Shown piece by piece: positions 46,334 to 57,714 of a DNA stretch of 64,000 nucleotides. Source of the stretch: Spongilla lacustris. Its lineage: Eukaryota > Porifera > Demospongiae > Spongillida > Spongillidae. A program made the position numbers and the translations under genes. Position 1 is the first letter of the stretch. Every line of letters starts with the position of its first letter. The notes under the pieces are model-generated. The model made no database searches and was not told the origin of the DNA. It worked only from the letters and a program-made list of their open reading frames with translations. Location: the NCBI GenBank assembly GCA_949361645.1, contig OX442416.1, positions 996,887 to 1,060,886 on the forward strand, in the 5' to 3' direction.

Positions 46334-46674
46334 TCAATTCAGTTCGACTTTTGTATGGAGCTGACTGAAATATGGGGAGGCGCCTCTTTTATTTATATCC
46401 AGCCGGCGCGGGAAGTCCCTTAGAATTTCCCTTAGAATTTCCCTTTATGTAATTACAATTGCAACAGTCTCGTACCCAGACTCAAATGTCCATTTTGGTC
46501 TGGATCAGCCATGACTAAGAAACACGCTACTCCCTCTTGAGAATCAACCCCTTCAGAATCAATGTTCATGGAGGTTCATTTCCTTGCACGATGTGCTCAC
46601 TGTTGGGTGGCTAACGATGATATGAAGGTAGGGCATCACGTGTCTTACATTGCCATGGTTACATAAGGCGCGCG
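46334..46674. promoter_or_regulatory. Divergent promoter region between the RING gene and CFAP206
   Basis: The gap between the two opposed start codons is 341 bp. Towards the RING gene there is a TATA-like GGATATAAATAAAAGAG on the minus strand about 70 bp from its ATG. Towards CFAP206 there are a CACGTG E-box (46638-46643) and an X-box. Confidence 0.6.
46649..46662 (+). promoter_or_regulatory. RFX X-box upstream of CFAP206
   Basis: ATTGCCATGGTTAC matches the RFX/DAF-19 consensus GTTNCCATGGNAAC at nearly all half-site positions and lies 12 bp before the start codon. X-boxes at this place mark ciliary genes in animals, and the gene here is ciliary. Confidence 0.75.
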
Positions 46675-49600
46675 ATGGCTGCTAACAGACAAGCCGAGAG
46701 TGTGATCCGAAACATCATTAAGGAAATATGTCAGGAGTGTAGCACAAAGGGACAAAGCATTTCTGAAACTTTAGCAGCGTTCATGGTACGTACTGCGTGC
46801 CGTGATCTTTGGTTGTGCTAATGCAAGCAATCTCTCCTCGATCCTCCGGCCTCCCAAGGTGAAGGCAGCGGTCTTACATCCAGATAACGATTTCGACGTG
46901 GAGAGGACTCTAACTAAAGACGATGTGCAGAAACTCATCAAAGTACGTCTTTTTTTGTTTTTAAATTGAATGATCTATGGATGGCCGTGGAGCACGGCGG
47001 GAGGGAAGGAGAGGGGATGTGTGGAGGGAGAGGGAGCGTTAGTCTTGTACCCAGACCCAAATATTCTTTAGTAGTGCATCTAACATGTACAGTGTGTATG
47101 TATGACAAATAACTTTGAGCAATTCACATTTATCAACCTGGGATCGAGGGAAGCTTTTCGGCACTTGTGCAGTTCCCCCCCCCCCCCCCCACTTCAATTA
47201 TTGACGTAAATCGTGTAGTAAGATTACACGATACGTTGGGATAAGCGCCAGTGTGTGTGTGGCTCATTTCACGCTCTTTACATAAGGAGGGGGGGGTACC
47301 CCCTCCCTCACCCTCCCCTACTTTTTTTTTTTTATATATCCGACCTGACCTAGCCGCGAACATTCCCGTTTGACCTACCTTTTAGAATGAAATGAAATGA
47401 AAAAAGGGGGAGGGGGAACCCCTCCCTCCTTATGTAAGAGCGTCAAATTAGTGTCATTATCTCAGAAGTACAGGCGCGTTCCCCAACTTATCGTTCTTGA
47501 ACTGCACGAAACACACAATTTAGTAAGGTAAAGTTGGCGTGCCGTCGGATTCGCCACAGCGGGCCCCTTGAGGCTTCTCCCCCTTCCCCTCTTACTTTGT
47601 TAGTCGTCTTTGTTTAGTATCGAGACTTTTAGCAGGCGGTTTTCATTGTAAAATAACGTACAAATATACTACAATATGTATTGTACGATTTACGTCAATA
47701 ATTGAAGTGGGGGGGGAAAACTGCACAAGTGCCCAAAACCCAGTGTAAACCCAGGGCTGGAAATACGATATTTTTTCCTGTGCAAAAAGTTGTTTTTAGA
47801 ATGTTCAATAATTTAGTGTTGTCATAGCAACTTATCACTACTCTGCGTACTATTATTATATACTGCTTATGTACATTTAGATCTGGGTATGAGATGGGGG
47901 GAGGTACTTAGGACTCTAGATGTCTCTTTCCTTCAGACCTGTGTATCCCAGCTGATGGACCTTAGCTCCCCTTCATTGGACACCATTAAGATGCAGGTAT
48001 ACTTTGGGATGAACTACTCCAGTAGAAGTAAGCTTGAATCCCACCCACTCTTTTATACCCTCCTCCCCACTACTCCTCCTCCAAATACCTCCCCACACCC
48101 CTTCCCCTACTACCCACCTCCAATACTGCCCCCATTACCCCTCCTCCCCATCCCTCTCCCACTACTCCTCCCTAACAACCTTAAGCAATGAGGCCCCAAG
48201 CTTTGGGACAGTGTATTATTGAATTTGGGCTGTCAACATGTGCATCTACATATACATACATGCACACACCACACATACATGTACACCACACACACACACA
48301 CACACACATGCACACACACCACACACATACCACGCACACACATGCACACACACCACACACATACCACACACACACATGCACACACACCACACACACACCA
48401 CACACATACCACACACACACATGCACACACACCACACACACACCACACACATACCACACACACACATGCACACACACCACACACACACCACACACACACA
48501 CATGCACACACACCACACACATACCACACACGCACCACACACACACACACATGCACACACATGCACACACATGCACACACCACACACACACACATGCACA
48601 CCACATACATGCACACACACACATGCACACTCACACCACACACACACACACATGCACACTCACACCACACACACACACACATGCACACTCACACCACACA
48701 CACACACACATGCACACTGTGTAGCTGAGTTCCTTCAAGAGCACCACCATGTCCTTGAGACCAGACTCCTTCCCATCATGAGGGAGATATCAGACACCAG
48801 GGCCAGGAATAGGGAGGAGCTGGACAGTGAGCCCGCCTTGTGCCACGCCCCCAAGGCTTTATGTCTGTTTTGATAACAGGTCTGTATAGGAAGATAGTGT
48901 CCTATGTGCTGCTGAGGTCTGGCCTTGGCTCACCCACAGACATAGCTGTGGTCAGAGAGGCAACTGGTAATGGCCCCCTCTGTACCTCCCTGACCTCTCT
49001 AGGCCCCCTCTGTACCTCCCTGACCTCTCCAGGCCCCCCTCTGTACCTCCCTGACCTCTCCAGGCCCCCCTCTGTACCTCCCTGACCTCTCCAGGCCCCC
49101 TCTGTACCTCCCTGACCTCTCCAGGCCCCCTCTGTACCTCCCTGACCTCTCCAGGCTCGCTCTGTACCTCCCTGACCTCTCCAGGCCCCCTCTGTACCTC
49201 CCTGACCTCTCCAGGCCCCCTCTGTACCTCCCTGACCTCTCCAGGCCCCCTCTGTACCTCCCTGACCTCTCCAGGCCCCCTCTGTACCTCCCTGACCTCT
49301 CCAAGCCCCCTCTGTACCTCCCTGACCTCTCCAGGCCCGCTCTGTACCTCCCTGACCTCTCCAGGCCCCCTTTGTACCTCCCTGACCTCTCCAGGCCCCC
49401 TCTGTACCTCCCTGACCTCTCCAAGCCCCCTCTGTACCTCCCTGACCTCTCTAAGCCCCTCCCACCTCAAACCCCTCCCCTTGCCTTCCTTATCTTGTGC
49501 AGCTGCCCTGCAGAGTGTGTTCCCTCAGATGGAGCTGGGGACCTTCATGGCTCTTGACAAGAGGGAGAAGGAGACTCAGTTGAAGGAACTTACCTCCATC

Positions 49601-52600
49601 GTAACTGGGATCAGGCTGTTCAACAGAGACTGTGGGAAGGGAGGCCAGGGGATTGATGACTGTGAGTGCAGAGGGAGGGACTGGGGACTAGAGTTAGGGT
49701 GGACTGGTGACCAACATGTATTTCTGAGAGTCTATGCACATGTTCAGTGTTACTGCATCCTTGCATACTATCCCTCTATTTAGTGCCCTCCATTCTTCGG
49801 GATGCAATACATGTCACCACCCAGGCTGCAGAAGGAGAATTGGCCAAGTCTCTCCAACTCTCCTATGAGAGCACAGGTGAGGTGCCCCTCCCCCTCCATG
49901 TTTGTTGGTAGCGACTGGTCCACCCCAATAGCTGCCCTCCTACATGCCATTGAGACACCTCTCCACCCCTATTCTCACATGGTGGGCACTATCAAGAAAT
50001 GCCTTGTTAACTCCAGGCAGCATGAGAGCATCATCCAAGTGCTAATGGTAGGTGATCACTGTACACACCTTCTACTGTGGTAGGTGATCACTGTAGACAC
50101 CTTTTAATGTAGTAGGTGATCACTGTAGACACCTTCTAATGTGGTAGGTGATCACTTAGCACACTTCTAATGTGGTAGATGATTACTTAATGCACCTTCT
50201 AATGTGGTAGTGATCACTGTACACACCTAATGTAGAAAGTGATCACTTGACACACCTTCTGATGTGGTAGGTGATCACTGTACACACCTTCTAATGTGGT
50301 GGTGATCACCATACACAGCTTCAAATGTGGTAGGTCATCACTTTACACACTTTCAAATGTGGTAGGTGCACATTTAGTGTGGTAAGGGCATGATCCCTTC
50401 CCACACCTCAATGTCTAAATTAACTGTGGTAGGTGATCACTGTTCACACCTTCTAATGTGGTAGGTGATCACTATGCACACCTTTTAGGTGGTCATTATG
50501 CACCCTTATATATGCTGGGGCCTTATGTAGAAAGGTCCAATTTTGACCATGGCACTTTAATTGGTTGCACAACTTTTGCATTCTTTTAAAAACAGCTCAA
50601 TTGTATCTGTGCTAATATAACCTACATGTTGGTCCTATGTGCTGTACATGTATGTATTAACTTATGTGTCCCTTCTCTTTTCAGCCTATGCTACTAACCA
50701 CCTCCCTCATATGCTTTTCTCCCCTCCCTCCCTCCCTCCCTCCCTCCCTCCCTCCCTCCCTCCCTCCCTCCCTCCCTCCCTCCCTCCCTCCCTCCCTCCC
50801 TCCCTCCCTCCCTCCCTCCCTCCCTCCCTCCCTCCCTCCCTACAGCAGGACATCCTCCAGTGTGGCAAGCAGTTGGAGCTAACAGAGCAGGACTTTAGGG
50901 CCAAGATGGCTGCTCTAAAGGCTACTGTCCAGTCCAAGACTGCAGTACCCACTTCTCAAGTATATGTAAGTGGGCGTGTCTGTTAGTAATGGGAGTATGA
51001 CTAATTAGTATCTCTCCCTCCTCTCCTCCCTCCCCCTCCTCTCCTCCCTCCCCCTCCTCTCCTCCCTCTCCCCCTCCCTCCTCCCTCCCCCTTCCTCCAG
51101 CCCCTGTTCACCTCATTATCACAGCTATGGTGCAGGTTCCAAGATGAGGTTGTGCTCCTCAGTGTGTTCAGCAACCTTCTTACCAGCCTATCTCCCTTCT
51201 CCAAGGTTAACCCTTAGGCTTATGTATCCACTTCCCTCTTCACACATGTGCACACTCACACAATGCACACCCACACACATATGCACACCCGTCACACATG
51301 CACACCTACTCACACATGCACACCCACTCACATACCTCAGAATGCAGTGGATGTTCTAAACTCTGCAGAATTCCGCTCTTTGCTAAGTTCCACTTCAGTG
51401 TTGACAGATGAACAGAGGAAGAAAAATGTTTGTTACATGGTCACTTTACACCTCTATGTATAGCCACCCATCTCTCCCTCCCTCCCTTATGCCCCTTGAA
51501 GAGTTCTGAGTACAGGGTGGACCCAGATAAACACAGGAAGGCGGAGTTTTTGTTTCCTGACAATACAAGAGACTTTGAGAAAATTCCTCTTGAAATTAAG
51601 GTACCTACCGGCCCCCCCCCCCCCCCCTTCACTCTTACTCTAAAGTGTGTGGTTGTTGAAATGGAGCTGTTACCTTCATGTGTGCCCCTCCCACATGTGT
51701 GCCCCTCCCACTAGGGCTACTGCATCTACTGTCTTTCTGCCCAATCTGGGCTCCTCCTACCAACCACTCCCTCCATTGGTGTGCTCCATTACAAGGGAAG
51801 GTACTATGCCTTCTCCAGCAAGATGGCTGCTGATGCCTTTGCTGAAAACCCTGAAAGGTATGTTCCTATGTGCAGTAACTAGATGCTCACAACACACCTC
51901 CATCTCCATGACTACCACACCTCCCACGTATTTTGTCTTGGTGACATCACCACTCATATCTATGACATCATGCCTTCCATCTCCATGATGACCACCCTTC
52001 CCCCATCCAGTCTCCTCCTGATGGCTGTGGAGTGCAGCAAACGCTCACCTGAGCTCATCTACCTGCTGGACATGCACACCCACTTCTCTGGGGGCACTCC
52101 TGGAAAGGCTGTAAGGACACAGGGACAGCTTTATGTCCATACCTGGCCACAACTCCCTCTTAGGGAATGAAAGAAGACCTGATCAAGCCTCCAGTGACCA
52201 AGTCTGACATAGGCACCCAGACAGACACACATCTGATGGAGTCCAACCTGGTCAAGTCCTATGAGTGGAATGAATGGGAGCTGAGAAGGAAGGCCATCAA
52301 GCTGGTGGGCCTGTGCTCCCAGCACACCAGCTGGCTTATGTGCACATGAATATACATACACACATGTACACACACACACACACATACACACACATATCCA
52401 CACATTTACACACACACACACCCATACAACAGGCTAACCTTCGGCAAAGGGTTACACACTCCATGCAGACTGACCTCAGCCACTATACCAGGGAGAACAC
52501 CACTCAGGTGTACCTGCCAAAGTAAGGGCCACACACCTTGTGTACATTACCCTCTTCCATACATGTGTCATGTGACCAGGTCCTGCCTTCTTGTCACTTT

Positions 52601-52880
52601 CATGTTAGGTCCTTCTTTTATCTTAACCTTCATTACTTCACCACATGCTCCTCCTCCCCCTCCTCCCCTCGCTCTTCCTCCCCCTCCTACCTCTCCTCCC
52701 CTCCCCCCTCCTCCTCCTCCTCCTCCTTGTAGGGACTCGGACACCCAGACAAAGAGGCAGCAGGGGTCAAGTGTGCCCAATCCCTCCACATATGTGGCTG
52801 GGCTGAGGGGTATAGCTCTCCATGCTCAGAAGGTGGACCTCACCCTGCCCATCCACACCCATAACAACATCAGAAGCTAA
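46675..52880 (+). CDS. CFAP206: Cilia- and flagella-associated protein 206 (complete, 17 exons)
   Basis: Exons: 46675-46785, 46859-46942, 47937-48027, 48725-48826, 48880-48966, 49503-49661, 49784-49876, 49932-50047, 50846-50965, 51101-51205, 51341-51427, 51502-51600, 51715-51857, 52011-52110, 52164-52304, 52433-52521, 52733-52880. All phases agree and the sum is 1875 bp, 624 residues plus TAA; the human protein is about the same length. Recognisable stretches are RTLTKDDVQKLIK, SLDTIKMQVYFGMNYSSR, LYRKIVSYVLLRSGLGSPTD, TGIRLFNRDCGKGG, AVPTSQV and VKSYEWNEWELRRKAIKL, all characteristic of CFAP206 (C6orf165). The family protein sits at the base of radial spoke 2 in motile axonemes and shapes ciliary beating. 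Donors of introns 10 and 11 (GTTAAC, GTTTGT) are weak. An X-box precedes the ATG. Confidence 0.93.
47160..47733. mobile_element. Foldback element in CFAP206 intron 2
   Basis: The outer arms GGCACTTGTGCAGTT, a poly-C run, then CACTTCAATTATTGACGTAA recur inverted at 47680-47733. A second inner inverted pair (GCTCTTTACATAAGGAGG and its complement) lies at about 47273-47300 and 47404-47441. It has no coding capacity. Confidence 0.75.
48253..48718. repeat. CA-rich microsatellite in CFAP206 intron 3
   Basis: CACACACATGCACACACACC-type units run right up to the acceptor TGTAG of exon 4. Long frames of alternating His-Thr or Val-Cys on the two strands are artefacts of the repeat. Confidence 0.95.
48975..49460. 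repeat. 30-bp minisatellite in CFAP206 intron 5
   Basis: About sixteen units of CTGTACCTCCCTGACCTCTC-CAGGCCCCCT. Every unit has a pyrimidine stretch ending in CCAG or CTAG/CAAG, so the intron carries a series of acceptor-like sites before the true acceptor at 49502. Confidence 0.95.
50042..50490. repeat. ~35-bp minisatellite in CFAP206 intron 8, seeded at the splice donor
   Basis: Units of CTAATGTGGTAGGTGATCAC plus TGTACACACCTT begin with the last codons of exon 8 and its donor (CTAATG|GTAGGTGATCAC). About a dozen degenerate copies of GGTAGGTGATC follow. Confidence 0.9.
50727..50841 (+). repeat. (CCCT)n tract serving as the acceptor polypyrimidine tract of CFAP206 exon 9
   Basis: About 29 CCCT units end directly in ACAG|CAGGAC. 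It is on the coding strand, as are all CCCT tracts in the ankyrin-Roc gene. Confidence 0.95.
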
Positions 52881-52917
52881 CCCTGCCCATCCACACCCAT
52901 AGCAACATCAGAAGCTA
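52842..52917. repeat. 38-bp tandem duplication across the CFAP206 stop codon
   Basis: The last 38 bp, ending at the TAA, are repeated immediately downstream with one change (ATAACAAC to ATAGCAAC). The first stop is used, so the second copy is 3' UTR. Confidence 0.9.
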
Positions 52918-55325
52918 ACCATCACCACTTTACTATGATGTGTGTGTGTTGTGTAGTGTTTTCAATAACCTGACTGATCAGAATGTGTTGTAAGCATAAA
53001 ATATATAAAAGCATGGTGGTAATATAACTATGGGGGCGTGTTGATATGATGTTTGAAGGGGTGGTATGGTTCCTCATAATACTTGTGTTTTTAAAATATA
53101 TATTACGATATTAGCACCTGCGATATGGGGCTGCATTAAATTAGTACCATGCATGCATTTCATGCAATGCAAACAAATCCAGCCTTGGGTGGTACTATGA
53201 CAGTCATGAATAGCACCAATGATGTCATGCAGTTAGACTATATATAGTGCTGATCATGTGACTCATTCCATTTTACACCAGATACTGATACAATTTTCCT
53301 CACTTTGTAATGTGAAGCAACAAAAGGAAAATCTGGAAAGTCTGGGGGTGCTAGACTAGACCACAGTAAAGTGTTGGTCCATGCATGCAATAGTGTAATA
53401 TGGATGTCCATAAATGCGTACGTGACATCACTTAATTGACCCACTTCCCAATAGATAGCATGCACATGTGTGGAGAAGGTGAATGCAACATTTCGTTCCA
53501 GCTCTAAGAAATATTCTTTCAGGGTATAAGATTCGCGCAGGCAATCCTGCACACATTAATTTGAAATCACACAATTATAATTATTCTGCACGTTGTCATG
53601 CACAATTTCCTACACCCCCAACTATTTAGTAATCAGAACTAGTCAATTTTTCTCTCACTGTCCACCAATAGCTTCAGCCCTTCTGTCGCTTGGTGGGATG
53701 TGTCCCTTTCTCCGCATGTGACAGTCACAAATCTCTAGTGGATATAGAAGTCGGACAGGTTGTTTTAACACAACAGATCCTTTCCTGGAGTGTACTCTGA
53801 CCAAAGCACCCCTGAACAACCCCATCATGGCCCTCTAGAGACCTCCCACGTTGTCACCTGCATTTGGAGAGTGTATGGCCTTGATGGCTAACGATGAGCT
53901 CGAGCATCTTATAATTCAGATAGGTGTTCCCATCTCCAGGGCTTCCAGAAATTGCTCAATATTATCTTCAAGTGTTTCACTTGTCTGGTAAAGCAAGGTA
54001 GGTGTAGTGTAGTCAATGTCCTCATTAGAGGTATGTAGGTCAGGTAGACATATAGTTTAGTCACTGTCCTCACTAGAGGTAAGTAGGTCAGGTAGACATA
54101 TAGTGTAGTCCATGTCCTAATTAGAGATACATGTAAGTAGGTCAGGTAGGCATATAGTGTTGACAGTGTCCTCATTAGAAGTCAGGTAGACATATAGTTT
54201 AGTCACTAGTACTGTCCTCACTAGAGGTAAGTAGGTCAGGTAGACATATAGTGTAGTCAATGTCCTCATTAGAGGTAAGTATAGGTCAGGTAGACATATA
54301 GTGTAGTCAGTGCCCTCATTTGAGGTAAGTAGGTCAGGTAGACATATAGTGTAGTCAATGTCCTCATTTGAGGTAAGTAGGTCAGGTAGACATATAGTGT
54401 AGTCACTGTCCTCATTAGAGGTAAGTGGTATGCTGGTGGGAGTGGCTCGTGTAGATCATCAGGTGATACATTACAGTGGGCGTAGTTTGAGAGTGGCCTC
54501 ACCCTCAATAACAACAGTTAGCTACTCATCAGAGGCAAGCCTATTAGTATGGCCCTTGACCCCTTGTATACATCCTTTTATGCACATCTATCATCTGCTC
54601 AAAAAATTCTCCCCACCATTTAGCAGGTGGTGTACTACTGGGACAATAGTTCTCAATTGAGAATCCTTCGTGATCCAGCTGGTACTCTTTTAATCTATAA
54701 TAAAGGAAGGTGCTCAAATTACCTGAATTTACACAACTATTAATTAAGAAATCGGCATGCTTTGTGAATTGCGCAATCTGATGTAACTGTCTTAATTCTT
54801 GTGTTTGGCACTTTCTTCCACCATCTGTTCTCATATTAAAGTTGTTACCAACTGTCACTGAAACATTTTCTAACCTTTCATCTCATTCGATTTGAATAGA
54901 AAAGACATATTTTACAAGGGTAGAGGCTAGGGGAACTGGCATGGGTTACTCTATCTGTGCAGAAGCTTTCCAATATGCCTGATCACTGTGGTCAAGGAGC
55001 TGAGAACATCATATGGCATCAATGCGCTACAATACAAACACTGCAATCTAGCTCATTTCATTGTACGCGCTGTTGTCATTATTGTGTATATATTTGCATT
55101 GACTTGGTCTGATGTTACGCAGAAGATTTCAACAATACTATTAAGGTAAGCTATATCAGTCCATTTATTAAAACCTGTATGTGTTAAGTTTTTGAAAGGG
55201 GTCTTTGATTGATTTTAGATTACGATTGGCTTAGCCTTAGTACATGTTATGACCAGAGAGAGAAATATGGTGTTACATTTGTATCGTTTGATGCGGAGTC
55301 GGAGCGGATTCTAATTTCTATCCCC
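52918..55325. other. Intergenic sequence with a minisatellite; no gene recognised
   Basis: Apart from the array at 53990-54430, a minus frame at 54544-54858 (104 residues) is the only sizeable one. I do not recognise it and it has no supported splice partners. Confidence 0.45.
53990..54430. repeat. ~48-bp minisatellite (GGTCAGGTAGACATATAGTG)
   Basis: About nine units consisting of GTAAGTAGGTCAGGTAGACA, TATAGTGTAGTCAATGTCC and TCATTAGAG, with indels. Each unit contains a GAGGTAAGTAGG donor-like motif. Confidence 0.9.
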
Positions 55326-55790
55326 GCGCCACGGCTGTTTCGAGTGGACAAAAGGCTTATAAATAGAACACACTGACATCATTTACGGTTCAAGTCAATC
55401 ATGGCTAGCCGCCATCTCATTAAAAGTTCACCCATCAAAAATGCAAAACTTGTAGCAGTAATGCACATCTTAAGCCCATTTCTAACTAGTAAAACTAGTT
55501 TTTTTTTTATTTTCACTTAAACGCATGTCCCAACGCGTAGCGTGATTCTACACTTTGCCACGCGCATGTTGTACTCTCCAAATGGCGCGAAAAATGCCAT
55601 TCAGTCTGGCCTTCGTATCTTTTTTTCCGCCTTTATAAGTGGTACAAAAAGACGCAGAAGTGGAACGATCAATCTTTTTCACGTAGGAATATGTGTTTTA
55701 CTCGTGGTGCCGCAGTTCCTGCCACTCACAGAAATACATAATAACACACCATCCGCTTCATGAATAATGCGCACCACCTCATAAATAGCT

Positions 55791-57070
55791 ATGGAATCCC
55801 ACCACAAATGCCGATCGGCGGATCTCTGCATGGTACGTGGGTGCAAACTTCATAGAGGAGTCAAAGCCAAGGGCAAACCACCAAAGCCAGAGCCTACATA
55901 CCAGTGCAGCACCTACACTGATAGTCTTTGGTCTCAGTGTCTCAACAGACCAGTAGGAGATCCACCAACGATTGTTCTGCACATTTGAGCCATAAGGCAA
56001 TGTTGAGGGTGCAGGTGTAAGAACCAATACAAGTGTCAAGTGCAGCCATATAACTGGTCCACATACACTGCTAAGGTACAGGTTCATGTAGCTTAACATG
56101 TTATTCTGTAGGCATGTAAACCATTTTACAAGTATAGCAGCTATGGTACACACCAACAGGCATCATGGCTGTGGTAGACCACCTGCTATTATCCCCAAAG
56201 TACTGGTGCTTTCTGTGTCAACAAAACAGATACTGTCAATGGTAGATGCAGTTAAGTGTCCAATTTGTTTGTACATGCTACATCAACCTATAGAGCTACC
56301 ATGCCATGCCTATGTTTGTAGCTCGTGTCTTAAGGAGTGGATTCGTGTCACTGTACGACTCAAGTGCCCCTGCTGCTATTCAGCCACCAGTCTTCAGCCC
56401 GCCGAGCTCATACAGCCTCCTTAGCTTATCATTCGGTTGCTTGGTGACGTAATGGTGCATTGTACATCTTGTGGGACAGACGTTATGGCTTGAGCTTACA
56501 ACACACCCCATTGCCGTCATAGCAGCGCAAGTTCCACATGAACTTCTTCAAAACAGCACAATCCAACCACCTACGGGATGAGCAGTAAGTACATACATGC
56601 AATGTTACAGTTTCTGCATCAAACTAGCACATGCTTAGAAGCAGTCTCACACTAACACAGAACTTCATTTTAAACAGGCAATTTCACACACATGTACACA
56701 ACACATACACACACATGCTCAGAAACAATCTCACACTAACACAGAACGTCATTGCATTTTAATTTTAACAGGCAATGCTATCAAGGATTTTTTAATACCT
56801 TTGATGCCAAGTTCAAAGGTGCCAGAAGAACTATAAAAGTGCACACCCTAGAACACCACATGTTGGATTGCATTCATTCCCAGCTCGCTGGATGTGGGTT
56901 GATGGGTGAGCAGGAGGCTGAGTCTATCCACTCCTAGTTCAACAGCCTTGCAGATACGTATAAAACCATCCCTGATCCAATAGACAGGCTGAAGTGCATT
57001 ATGAAGGAACACTACTTAAAGGTCTCTCTTCAAATTCAGAGTGCCACACCTCCTAAACTTAAGCTTACGT
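55791..57070 (+). pseudogene. RING/zinc-finger and transposase-like C-terminus, decayed
   Basis: Pieces in order: a Cys-rich start (55791-55988); a C3HC4 RING at 56250-56385 (CPICLYML, then CHAYVCSSC, then CPCC); after a stop, RLLGDVMVHCTSCGTDV, a second zinc-finger start; a GT-AG-like intron at about 56582-56770; and GARRTIKVHTLEHHMLDCIH then GCGLMGEQEAESIH, a stop, and FNSLADTYKTIPDPIDRLKC. RING directly followed by a second zinc finger is the N-terminal layout of RAG1 and of RAG1-N-like transposon proteins. The G-E-Q-x-x-E segment resembles the region around a last catalytic Glu in some transposases. Several stops and a missing middle make it dead. Assignment is tentative. Confidence 0.45.
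56628..56765. repeat. Duplicated ~55-bp intron segment with two acceptor-like ends
   Basis: TCACACTAACACAGAAC followed by ATTTTAA-ACAGGCAAT occurs twice, at about 56648-56685 and 56731-56775, so the intron has two near-identical AACAG|GCAAT acceptors. Confidence 0.75.
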
Positions 57071-57714
57071 AGATGCAATGCTCAATAACGGGTACTAATA
57101 CCATATTTATTCTCATATTTCTTCACAAGACAGCACAACCTAATGGATTCAAGAGTGTTTGATGGTTGGCTAAAATGTTGAAATGCATGGCATCGTGATT
57201 CAGGCAAGCCAGGTGGAAATATTGCAATATTCCAAACGCCTACTGCGTGAGTTAGGAATCGCGGCACCACGAGTTTTATTGAAAATCTTACAGCCAAGAC
57301 TATCTCAGTTATATTGTAAAAGTTTCAGGGTACTTCATAAGGGCGGAAAAAGTACCAGAGCAATGTGCATCACTTGACCTCAAACAACACACACAGAATT
57401 CGCGAGCGTATAACATACTATCCACAGAATATAACCGGCATTAACTCACATTTTTCAGAGCGCCAGACAATATAGAAGTAGGATCCGAAGTCAAAAGAAG
57501 AGTTCAAAACAGTCCTCGTGGTAAAAAGGGAGCATCTTAAGCCCATGTTGGTTGCTAAGGTCGTAATTAGGTCCGTTGCTATGAAAAAATTTCGTATCAC
57601 GGGGCGTAGCCTTTTTGTCACAGGTTCAATGGAAATGAAACAGCCGTGGCGCAGATCGAGATACTGAAATTGTCCCCTTTACGTGTACCTCATACCACGT
57701 GGAATTACGATTCG

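Larger units (their letters stand above)
55326..57652. mobile_element. Candidate decayed transposon with 16-bp inverted ends
   Basis: GCGCCACGGCTGTTTC at 55326-55341 is repeated exactly inverted at 57637-57652. Next to each, ACAAAAGGCT and its counterpart AGCCTTTTTGT are also inverted. The ~2.3 kb in between holds the RING/zinc-finger and transposase-like remnants. True termini and target-site duplication were not resolved. Confidence 0.5.

Noticed and set aside
48181..48873. His-Thr-rich and Val-Cys-rich frames in both strands
   Set aside because: They derive from the CA-rich microsatellite in CFAP206 intron 3; the real coding sequence nearby is exon 4 at 48725-48826 in a different context.
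48952..49470. 172-residue minus-strand frame with EVREVQRGPG repeats
   Set aside because: It is the reverse of the 30-bp intronic minisatellite. The period divisible by three keeps frames open.
54544..54858. 104-residue minus-strand frame
   Set aside because: Plausible composition but no family resemblance, and no splice-consistent neighbours could be found.
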